Program-made: the position numbers and the translations under genes
In this document: positions 30,611-38,236 of the stretch, one piece after another
Numbering within the stretch: the stretch's first letter is position 1
Layout of the letters: each line of letters opens with the position of its first letter
Assembly: GCA_944346885.1 (NCBI GenBank)
Contig: CALVMR010000003.1
Coordinates: forward strand, 31,018 to 95,017
Source of the DNA: an uncultured Clostridia bacterium
GTDB taxonomy: Bacteria; Bacillota; Clostridia; Christensenellales; Borkfalkiaceae
DNA: 64,000 bases
Reading direction: 5' to 3'
Notes under the pieces: generated by a model
The model's input: the letters and a program-made list of their open reading frames with translations, nothing else
The model's database searches: none
What the model was told of the DNA's origin: nothing

Positions 30611-31846
30611 ATGGAAAAAAGGCGCGTTGTCGTAACAGGGCTTGGGGCGGTCACGCCGCTCGGCAACGACATCAAAACGACGTGGGAAAACATGAAGGCG
30701 GGCGTCAACGGCATCGATACCGTGACCCGTTTCGACGCTTCCGAATACAAGTGCTGTTTGGCGGGCGAAGTGCGCGGGTTTGACCCCGCTCTCTATCTTC
30801 CGCGCGGCGAAGTGCGGCGGACCGACCTGTTCACGCAGTATGCGATCGCCGCGGCGACGCAGGCGTACGAGGACAGCGGCATGACCGCCGAGAGCATCGC
30901 GCCGGAGCGCTTCGGCGTATATATCGGGTCGGGCATCGGGGGCGTGAGCACGCTCATCGAAGAGCATGTAAAGATGCTGGAAAAGGGCCCCGGCAGGGTC
31001 TCGCCCTTTTTTGTGCCCATGATGATCTCGAACATGGCAAGCGGAACGGTCGCCCTCAAATACCATGCGCAGGGTCCGAACATCTGCGTCGTAACCGCCT
31101 GCGCCACTTCCACCAACAGCATCGGCGAGGCGTACCGCGCCATTTTGCACGGCTATGCCGATGCCATGCTCGCGGGCGGCAGCGAGGCAGCCATCCTCCC
31201 CCTCTGTTTTGCGGGGTTCATCAGCTGCCAGGCGCTTTCGCAGAGCCGCGATAAGGACCGCGCCTCCATTCCGTTCGATAAGGAGCGCGGCGGCTTTGTC
31301 ATGGGCGAGGGCGGCGCGGTGCTTATGCTGGAAGAGTACGAACACGCCAAGGCGCGCGGCGCACGCATTTACGCGGAGATGGTGGGCTACGGCTGCACCA
31401 ACGACGCATATCACATGACCGCGCCCGACCCCGAAGCAACGGCTTCCGGGCGCGCCATCGCGCTTGCCGCGCAAGAGGGCGGCATTGCGGCGGGCAAAAA
31501 CGTATACGTCAACGCGCACGGCACGGGCACGCCGCTCAACGACAAAACGGAGACGCTCGCGCTCAAAAAGGCGTTCGGGCAGGATGCGTACAAACTGCAC
31601 GTTTCCTCCACCAAGTCTATGACGGGGCACATGCTCGGCGCGGCGGGCGGCATCGAGGCGATCGCTTCCGTGCTCGCGCTGCACGAGGGCGTTGTGCCGC
31701 CGACCATCAATTACCGCGAAAGCGACCCCGAATGCGACCTAGACATTACGCCCAACACGGCGAGAGAAGCCGCGCTCGATTACGCGCTCTCCACGTCGCT
31801 CGGCTTCGGCGGGCACAACGGCTGCATCGCATTCAAGAAGATTTGA
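30611..31846 (+). CDS. fabF: 3-oxoacyl-ACP synthase II FabF
   Basis: FabF is the elongating condensing enzyme. The ATG at 30611 gives 411 residues, the normal length. The catalytic triad is clear: Cys164 in VVTACATSTNSIGEAY, His in NAHGTGTPLND and His in STKSMTGHMLGAAG. It closes the fab part of the cluster. The downstream gap before accB holds a small palindrome. Confidence 0.96.
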   Translation: MEKRRVVVTGLGAVTPLGNDIKTTWENMKAGVNGIDTVTRFDASEYKCCLAGEVRGFDPALYLPRGEVRRTDLFTQYAIAAATQAYEDSGMTAESIAPERFGVYIGSGIGGVSTLIEEHVKMLEKGPGRVSPFFVPMMISNMASGTVALKYHAQGPNICVVTACATSTNSIGEAYRAILHGYADAMLAGGSEAAILPLCFAGFISCQALSQSRDKDRASIPFDKERGGFVMGEGGAVLMLEEYEHAKARGARIYAEMVGYGCTNDAYHMTAPDPEATASGRAIALAAQEGGIAAGKNVYVNAHGTGTPLNDKTETLALKKAFGQDAYKLHVSSTKSMTGHMLGAAGGIEAIASVLALHEGVVPPTINYRESDPECDLDITPNTAREAALDYALSTSLGFGGHNGCIAFKKI

Positions 31847-31864
31847 ACACACAGATATGCGTTT

Positions 31865-31882
31865 ATAACATAGTTATGTTAT
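31865..31882. promoter_or_regulatory. Palindrome upstream of accB
   Basis: ATAACATA-GT-TATGTTAT is a perfect 8-bp inverted repeat in the AT-rich 72-bp gap between fabF and accB. It could be an operator for an internal acc promoter. TTGAAC (31843-31848) and TATAAC (31864-31869) nearby are poor promoter elements at a short spacing. Confidence 0.45.
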
Positions 31883-31918
31883 GGGCGCATTTTTCTATCA
31901 CCGTAGAAGGAGCAAAAC

Positions 31919-32377
31919 ATGGATAAAAAGCAGGTACGGGAATATATCAAGCTGTTTAAGGAGAGCGGGCTTGCCAAAATGGAGCTTTCCGAAACCAACG
32001 CGGAGGGGTCCTTTTCCATCAAGCTGGAAAACGAGGGGAGCGCCGCGCCGTACGCCATGCCGCCCGTGCAGTTCGTGCAGGCGGCGGAGAGCGACGAGGA
32101 GGGGCAGAAGGCAGACCTCTCTTCGGTAAAAGATTACAACAAATACCGCGACGTAAAATCGCCCATGGTCGGCATTTTTTATACGGCGCCTTCGCCCGAT
32201 GCCGAACCCTTCGTAAAAGTGGGCAGCAAAGTGAAAAAGGGGGATACCCTCTGCATCATCGAAGCGATGAAACTGATGAACGACGTCGTTGCCGAAGAGG
32301 ACGGGGAGATCGTCGAGATCTGCGCGGAAAACGGCTCGCTCGTCGAGTTCGGGCAGGTGCTGTTCAAGATCTTTTAA
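31919..32377 (+). CDS. accB: Biotin carboxyl carrier protein of acetyl-CoA carboxylase
   Basis: AccB carries the biotin that shuttles CO2 between biotin carboxylase and carboxyltransferase. The 152 residues show an N-terminal helical part, a flexible Ala/Pro linker and a biotinyl domain with the biotinylated Lys118 in IIEAMKLMNDV. AGAAGGAG lies just upstream. First of four acc genes, in the order accB-accC-accD-accA. Confidence 0.95.
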   Translation: MDKKQVREYIKLFKESGLAKMELSETNAEGSFSIKLENEGSAAPYAMPPVQFVQAAESDEEGQKADLSSVKDYNKYRDVKSPMVGIFYTAPSPDAEPFVKVGSKVKKGDTLCIIEAMKLMNDVVAEEDGEIVEICAENGSLVEFGQVLFKIF

Positions 32378-32426
32378 CGGAAAGGGGCGCCGCCCCTTTG
32401 TGCGAACGTTTTAAAGAGGCTTTGCA

Positions 32427-33773
32427 ATGTTCAGTAAAATATTGATCGCAAACCGCGGAGAGATCGCCGTGCGCATCATCCGCGCTTGCAACGAAATGGG
32501 CATCCGCACCGTCGCCGTGTATTCGGAGGCGGACGCGCAGGCGCTGCACGTCAACCTTGCCGACGAAAGCTACTGCATCGGCGGCGCGCTGCTCAAAGAC
32601 AGCTATCTCAACATGACGGCGATCATCGACGTCGCCATCGCCACGGGATGCCAGGCGATCCATCCGGGGTACGGGCTGCTCTCCGAAAACGCGCGCTTTG
32701 CGGAACTGTGCGAAAAGTGCGGCATCAAATTCATAGGTCCCTCGTATACCGTCATTTCCAAAATGGGCGATAAGGACGAGGCGCGGCGCACCATGCGCGC
32801 GGCGGGCGTGCCCGTCGTGCCGGGGCTGGACGAGATATCCGACGTTGCCGCGGCAAAGGCGTTTGCGCAAAAGATCGGCTACCCCGTCATCGTCAAGGCG
32901 AGCGCGGGCGGCGGCGGCAGGGGCATCCGCATTGTATGGAAGGCGGAGGACTTTGAAAACGCCGTTTTAACGGCGTCCGCCGAGGCGCAGGCAGCCTTCG
33001 GCAACGGCAAAGTATACCTTGAAAAATACCTGACGGACGTCAAGCATGTGGAAATGCAGATCGTGGCGGATACGTTTGGCAACGTGGTCTGCTTGGGCGA
33101 GCGCGATTGTTCCATGCAGCGCAAAAACCAAAAGCTCATCGAAGAGAGCCCCTGCGTCACGTTAAAGCCGCAGGTGCGCGAAAAGATGATGCAGGCAGCC
33201 GTCACCGCCGCAAAAACGGTGGGGTATACCAATCTCGGCACCGTCGAATTTTTGTTGGATAAAGAAAACAACTTCTATTTCATGGAAATGAACACCCGCT
33301 TGCAGGTAGAGCACCCCGTCACCGAATACGTCACCAACATCGACGTGGTAAAGTGGCAGATCCGCATTGCCGCGGGCATCGAATTTATTTACAAGCAGGA
33401 GGATATCCGCCTGCGCGGCTGCGCCATCGAGTGCCGCATCAATTCGGAGGATGCGCGCCAGAATTTCCGCCCCAGCTGCGGAAAGATCGCGCTGCTGCAC
33501 ATCCCCGGCGGGCCGTGGGTGCGCTTCGATACGGCGATCTACCAAGATTATGTGATCCCGCCCTATTACGACAGCATGATCGGCAAGCTCATCGTGTACG
33601 CGCGCGAGCGCACGGAGGCGATCCGCAAAATGCAGGCGGCGCTGTGCGAGCTGGTCATCGAGGGCGTGACCACCAACGCCGAATTTTCAAGTGAAATTTT
33701 GGCGCAGCCGGAGTTTAAAGACGGAACGTACTGCACCAATTTTTTGGAAAAGTATTTAAAAGAGAGAAAATAA
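32427..33773 (+). CDS. accC: Biotin carboxylase subunit of acetyl-CoA carboxylase
   Basis: AccC carboxylates the biotin on AccB using ATP and bicarbonate. The 448 residues are full length: N-terminal ILIANRGEIAVRIIRACNE, the ATP-grasp glycine-rich loop VKASAGGGGRGIRIV, ERDCSMQRKNQKLIEE, the catalytic region FYFMEMNTRLQVEHPVTE and the C-terminal biotin carboxylase domain. It follows accB by 49 bp. Confidence 0.96.
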   Translation: MFSKILIANRGEIAVRIIRACNEMGIRTVAVYSEADAQALHVNLADESYCIGGALLKDSYLNMTAIIDVAIATGCQAIHPGYGLLSENARFAELCEKCGIKFIGPSYTVISKMGDKDEARRTMRAAGVPVVPGLDEISDVAAAKAFAQKIGYPVIVKASAGGGGRGIRIVWKAEDFENAVLTASAEAQAAFGNGKVYLEKYLTDVKHVEMQIVADTFGNVVCLGERDCSMQRKNQKLIEESPCVTLKPQVREKMMQAAVTAAKTVGYTNLGTVEFLLDKENNFYFMEMNTRLQVEHPVTEYVTNIDVVKWQIRIAAGIEFIYKQEDIRLRGCAIECRINSEDARQNFRPSCGKIALLHIPGGPWVRFDTAIYQDYVIPPYYDSMIGKLIVYARERTEAIRKMQAALCELVIEGVTTNAEFSSEILAQPEFKDGTYCTNFLEKYLKERK

Positions 33774-33944
33774 GCAGGGGCAAAGCCCGTAAAAGCCGCG
33801 CGGCGCGTGCTTTTCGGCACGCGGACGTATAGGCGGCGCGTTCCGCGCTTTCGCGCGCGGCAAAAAAAGAGAGGAGAAAAAAAGGTTTCGGGCAGGAGAG
33901 CCGCTTCGGGGCGGCGCAATGCTATTTTTTGGGGTGAAAAAGAA

Positions 33945-34831
<887 letters not shown>

Positions 34832-34835
<4 letters not shown>

Positions 34836-35596
34836 ACGCATACGAGATCGTAAAAAAGAGCCGCGAAAAGGGGCGCCCGACCGCGCTTCGGTACATCGAA
34901 GAGCTGGTCGAAGGCTTCATAGAGCTGCACGGAGACAGGCGCTTTGCCGACGATGCCGCCATCGTGGGCGGTGTCGGCTGGCTGTGCGGCATGCCCGTTA
35001 CCGTCATCGGCATCGAAAAGGGCGAGGATACCAACGATAAGCTGGCGCACAACTTCGGCTGCGCGCATCCGGAGGGGTACCGCAAGGCGATGCGCCTGAT
35101 GCGCGAAGCGGAAAAATTCCACCGCCCCGTGCTCTGTTTGGTGGATACCTCCGGCGCGTACTGCGGCATCGGCGCCGAAGAACGCGGGCAGGCGGAGGCG
35201 ATCGCCAACTCCATCATGGAGATGATCCGTTTAAAGACGCCCGCGCTCTCCGTGCTCATCGGCGAGGGCGGCAGCGGCGGCGCGCTCGGCCTTTCGGCGG
35301 CGGACGAGGTGTGGATCACGGAAACTTCTACCTATTCCGTCATCTCGCCCGAAGGCTGCGCCTCCATTTTGTGGAAGGACAGCGCCAAAGTCGCCGAAGC
35401 GTGCGAATGCCTCAAACTTACGGCAACCGACCTGCTCGCGCTGGGCGCGGTGGATCGGATCGTGGAGGAAAAGGGCTTTTCGGAGGAGTTTTTCACCTCT
35501 TTAAAGGGAGAGATCGCCGCATTTTTCCGTGAAAAGGCGAAGATCCCCGCAGAAGAACTGATCGAAACAAGGTACCGCCGTTTCCGCAAATTTTAA
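34832..35596 (+). CDS. accA: Acetyl-CoA carboxylase carboxyltransferase subunit alpha
   Basis: AccA is the partner of AccD. The 254 residues contain FIELHGDRRFADDAAIVGGVG, FGCAHPEGYRKAMRLMREAEKF, DTSGAYCGIGAEERGQAEAI and IGEGGSGGALGLSAAD, with the tail YSVISPEGCASILWKD. It is at the short end for the family, lacking the N-terminal helix found in longer versions. ATG overlaps the accD stop (ATGA), a sign of coupled translation for a 1:1 complex. Confidence 0.95.
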
Positions 35597-35639
35597 GCGG
35601 GCGCCCGCACGGGCGCGGCGCAGGACCGAGGAGGAGAAT

Positions 35640-36470
35640 ATGATAGCCATTGTGACCGATTCGTCCGTCGGGTATTCCACGGCGGAAGTGACCAGCCGCG
35701 GGATTTTGCACGTTGTACCGCTCAATTATCAGATCGGAAACAATTTTTACGAGGAGTACGCCTCCGACCGCAACGGCGATTTCATGACGCCGATGGCGCA
35801 GTTTTCCCCGTGCAAAACGGCGCAGCCCAACTTCGATAATTTTTTGCGCACCTTCCGCTCGCTTGCCGAACGCGGAAACGACGTGATCTGTATCGTGCTT
35901 TCGGAGGGGCTTTCGGGCACCTATTCTTCGGCAAAGTTTGCGGCGCAGCAGGCGGGCGGCAACATTTATGTGCTGGATTCGGGTACCATCGGCGCGGGCA
36001 TGCACCTGTTGGTGGACGAAGCCGTAAACATGGTCAAAGGCGGCTTCCCCTTTGAAACGGTCGTCAAACAGCTGGAAAGCATCAAAAAAGAGATCGGCAT
36101 CGTCTTTACGGTGGAATCGCTGGACCGTTTGCGCGCGGGCGGCAGGCTAAACACGGCGCGCGCCAAGGCGCAGCTCAACGTGCGCCCCGTCTTTGAGGTG
36201 AAAAACCGCATTCTTTTCCGCGAAAATACCCGCGCGCACCGCGAACGGCTGGAAAGCATGGTTTCGCTTTTGCCCGAAAACACCCGCCGCCTGATCGTGT
36301 GCCGCTGCGGGCAGGAGACGGACGTTTCCGAATTTACGGCGCTTCTGCACACGCGCTTCCCCGCGGTGAACATCCACCAGCGCGTCATCGGGCCGAGTTT
36401 GAGCATCCATGTGGGCGCGGGCGCGTTCGGGGCGGCGTACATCACCAAGGGGCTTAGAGACAAGGCGTAA
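35640..36470 (+). CDS. DegV family fatty-acid-binding protein
   Basis: DegV proteins bind a fatty acid; in Gram-positives the FakB members present it to FakA kinase. The 276 residues have the family pattern: IVTDSSVGYSTAEV at the start, SEGLSGTYSSAKFAAQQ, VLDSGTIGAGMHLLVDEA, and TVESLDRLRAGGRLN. It follows accA by 43 bp at the end of the fatty-acid cluster, which fits a role in lipid metabolism. No FakA gene is in the window, so FakB function is only inferred. Confidence 0.88.
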   Translation: MIAIVTDSSVGYSTAEVTSRGILHVVPLNYQIGNNFYEEYASDRNGDFMTPMAQFSPCKTAQPNFDNFLRTFRSLAERGNDVICIVLSEGLSGTYSSAKFAAQQAGGNIYVLDSGTIGAGMHLLVDEAVNMVKGGFPFETVVKQLESIKKEIGIVFTVESLDRLRAGGRLNTARAKAQLNVRPVFEVKNRILFRENTRAHRERLESMVSLLPENTRRLIVCRCGQETDVSEFTALLHTRFPAVNIHQRVIGPSLSIHVGAGAFGAAYITKGLRDKA

Positions 36471-36513
36471 AAAAAGAAAGCGCGCCCAAAGCGCGCAAAA
36501 GGAAAAAAGAAAC

Positions 36514-36543
36514 GCGGGCGCGGCTTTTTAAAGCCGCGCCCGC
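36514..36543. terminator. Bidirectional hairpin between degV and the DUF4250 gene
   Basis: A 14-bp stem (GCGGGCGCGGCTTT with AAAGCCGCGCCCGC) lies between two convergent genes. A shorter GCGCGC hairpin (near 36480-36496) precedes it, followed by AAAAGGAAAAAAG. Confidence 0.65.
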
Positions 36544-36559
36544 GCCGTAAAAGCGCCGC

Positions 36560-36742
36560 TTATTTGGCGGTAAAGGCGTTTTTTTGCGCGTCGTAGGCGT
36601 AGCCTGCGGCGCGCAGCCGCTCTTTCAGCTGTTCTTCGTCTGCGGCGAGGTCCTCGCACAGGGCGGCAAGGCTTGGGTATTCGTCGCGCAGTTTGGTGTT
36701 GATATAGCTCAGCAGCAAATACGGATCCTGCGGCAGTTGCAT
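36560..36742 (-). CDS. DUF4250 domain protein
   Basis: A 60-residue protein resembling the DUF4250 family of Firmicutes: LPQDPYLLLSYINTKLRDEYPSL, then a helix rich in Glu and Leu (CEDLAADEEQLKERLRAAGY) and YDAQKNAF. Its function is unknown. AAGGAGA precedes the start. It follows rpsR on the same strand, separated by a hairpin, and may be co-transcribed in part. Confidence 0.8.
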   Translation of the reverse strand: MQLPQDPYLLLSYINTKLRDEYPSLAALCEDLAADEEQLKERLRAAGYAYDAQKNAFTAK

Positions 36743-36847
36743 TGCTTCTCCTTATCGCGCCGCTTTTTTCGGGGCGGGCGGTCCGCTCCCCTCGGCGGGC
36801 ATTTTTGTTTTTTCCGGGCGGGCGGCGCATGAGCCCGCCCAAGCAAA

Positions 36848-36876
36848 CGCCCCCGCCCGTAACACGGGCGGGGGCG
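36848..36876. terminator. GC hairpin after rpsR
   Basis: A 13-bp stem (CGCCCCCGCCCGT with ACGGGCGGGGGCG, three-base loop) begins 7 bp after the rpsR stop. On the minus strand it is followed by TTTGCTT; on the plus strand by GGCTTTTTAG. Confidence 0.65.
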
Positions 36877-36882
36877 GGCTTT

Positions 36883-37128
36883 TTAGTCTCCGCGGTAGGG
36901 CAGGAGCGCGACCACGCGCGCCTTTTTGATGGCGTTGGAAAGTTCGCGCTGGTGCATGGCGCAGGTACCCGTCATGCGGCGGGGGAGGATCTTTCCGCCT
37001 TCGGAAATAAACTTTTTCAGGCGGTTCACGTCTTTATAGTCGATGACTTCCACTTTCTCTTGGCAGAAGGCGCAAACCTTCCTGCGGGAGCGCTTCATCG
37101 GCTTTCTCACTGCGGGTTTTTCGTCCAT
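36883..37128 (-). CDS. rpsR: 30S ribosomal protein S18
   Basis: S18 binds with S6 to the platform of the small subunit. The 81 residues include [40 protein letters not shown] and [20 protein letters not shown]. The Cys pair CAFC with later CAMH suggests the zinc-binding form. It is third in rpsF-ssb-rpsR. Confidence 0.97.
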   Translation of the reverse strand: MDEKPAVRKPMKRSRRKVCAFCQEKVEVIDYKDVNRLKKFISEGGKILPRRMTGTCAMHQRELSNAIKKARVVALLPYRGD

Positions 37129-37243
37129 GATATCTCCTTATCGAATTTGCCCGTAAAGGGGCTGTGCCGTATTGCGGCGGTGCCGCCGTGCGCGCGGGCG
37201 GGTACGGCGCCCATGGATTTGCCGCGCGGGCCGTGTTTCCGTT

Positions 37244-37651
37244 TTAGAACGGGATGTCTCCGTCGTCGTCAAAGGGTTCGAGGGCGGGCTTCTTTTTGTG
37301 CGCGGCGGGCGCATAGTCGTCGTCTTGGGCGCCGCTGTTTTTCGGCGTAAGGAATTCCACGTCGTCTGCCATCACGTCTACATACGTGCGGCGCTGGCCG
37401 TTGTTATCCTCGACGTTGCGGATCTGGATGCTGCCCGCAACCGCCACTTTGTTGCCCTTTTTGCAAAAGCGCGCCACGTTTTCGGCAAGGCCGCGGAAAG
37501 CGGTCACGCTGAAAAAGTCCGTCTGCCTGTCTTCGCCCGAAGAGAACCTGCGGTTTACGGCGATGGAAAAGCGGCAGAGCGCAACGCCGCTGTTCGTCTC
37601 CGAAAGTTCGGGGTCGCGCGTCAGGTTTCCGATCAAATAAATCTTGTTCAT
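37244..37651 (-). CDS. ssb: Single-stranded DNA-binding protein
   Basis: SSB coats single-stranded DNA at replication and repair sites. The 135 residues have an OB fold (MNKIYLIGNLTRDPEL, CRFSIAVNRRF, DFFSVTAFRGLAENVARFCKKG) and end in the acidic tip FDDDGDIPF that binds partner proteins. The linker is short. It lies between rpsF and rpsR, the standard order. Confidence 0.96.
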   Translation of the reverse strand: MNKIYLIGNLTRDPELSETNSGVALCRFSIAVNRRFSSGEDRQTDFFSVTAFRGLAENVARFCKKGNKVAVAGSIQIRNVEDNNGQRRTYVDVMADDVEFLTPKNSGAQDDDYAPAAHKKKPALEPFDDDGDIPF

Positions 37652-37663
37652 GCCCGGCCCCTC

Positions 37664-37945
37664 CTAGTTCGCTTTGCTGATCATGCGGCGGAGCACTTCG
37701 TCCGTAATGCCTGCGATCCTGTCCAGCTCCTTGACCGCGGCGCCGTCGGCGTCAAAGGTCATCAGAACGTAAAAAGCGTCGCTCTTATAGTTGATGGGAT
37801 AAGCGAGCTTTTTCACGCCCCACTTGTCTGTGGAGAGCACCGTGCCGCCGAGGTCGGTGACGATCTTCCCGAACCGTTCGATCAGGGCGTCACGCGGCTC
37901 GTCCGCGACGGATGCGTCGATCAGATAGAGCATCTCGTATTTCAT
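37664..37945 (-). CDS. rpsF: 30S ribosomal protein S6
   Basis: S6 pairs with S18 in the small subunit. The start MKYEMLYLID (codon at 37943-37945, GGGAGG upstream) gives 93 residues with the ferredoxin-like fold and the typical WGVKKLAYPINYKSDAFYVL. First gene of the operon; ssb begins 12 bp later. Confidence 0.96.
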   Translation of the reverse strand: MKYEMLYLIDASVADEPRDALIERFGKIVTDLGGTVLSTDKWGVKKLAYPINYKSDAFYVLMTFDADGAAVKELDRIAGITDEVLRRMISKAN

Positions 37946-38054
37946 GGTTTTACCTCCCGGTCTTATTCGGCGTGCGTTTTCCGCACGCAAGGTGTTTTGC
38001 GCCGCGCTCTTTCGGCGCATGGTTTATTGTATCGTATTTTTTTCGGCAAGTCAA
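37946..38054 (-). promoter_or_regulatory. Promoter and structured leader of rpsF-ssb-rpsR
   Basis: On the minus strand TTGACT (38049-38054) and TACAAT (38026-38031) are 17 bp apart. The leader of about 75 bases holds two hairpins, TGCGCC/GGCGCA and GCGTGCG-GAAAA-CGCACGC, the second followed by CCGAATAAGACCGGGAGG. Leaders of this operon are known to bind S6:S18; this one is a candidate, but I could not match the motif in detail. Confidence 0.65.
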
Positions 38055-38106
38055 TGTTTTTTGCCCGTATCCCGCGCAAAAATCCGTAAAAAATGCGAAA
38101 AAGCCG

Positions 38107-38140
38107 AAAAAAACCCTGCCGCGCATTCCGCGCGGCAGGG
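38107..38140 (-). terminator. Terminator for the 38237-41227 gene
   Basis: An 11-bp stem (CCCTGCCGCGC with GCGCGGCAGGG) followed by seven T on the minus strand. A second hairpin with 14-base arms (38193-38226) and two related GGCGGGCGGT-TGTG-GGCAATG units lie between it and the gene end. Confidence 0.8.
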
Positions 38141-38236
38141 CGGCGGGCGGTTTGTGCCGCAATGCCGACGAAAACGTTCGGCGGGCGGTCTGTGCGGCAA
38201 TGCGCGCTTCGCCGCGCATTGCCGCAGGGGAAGCCC

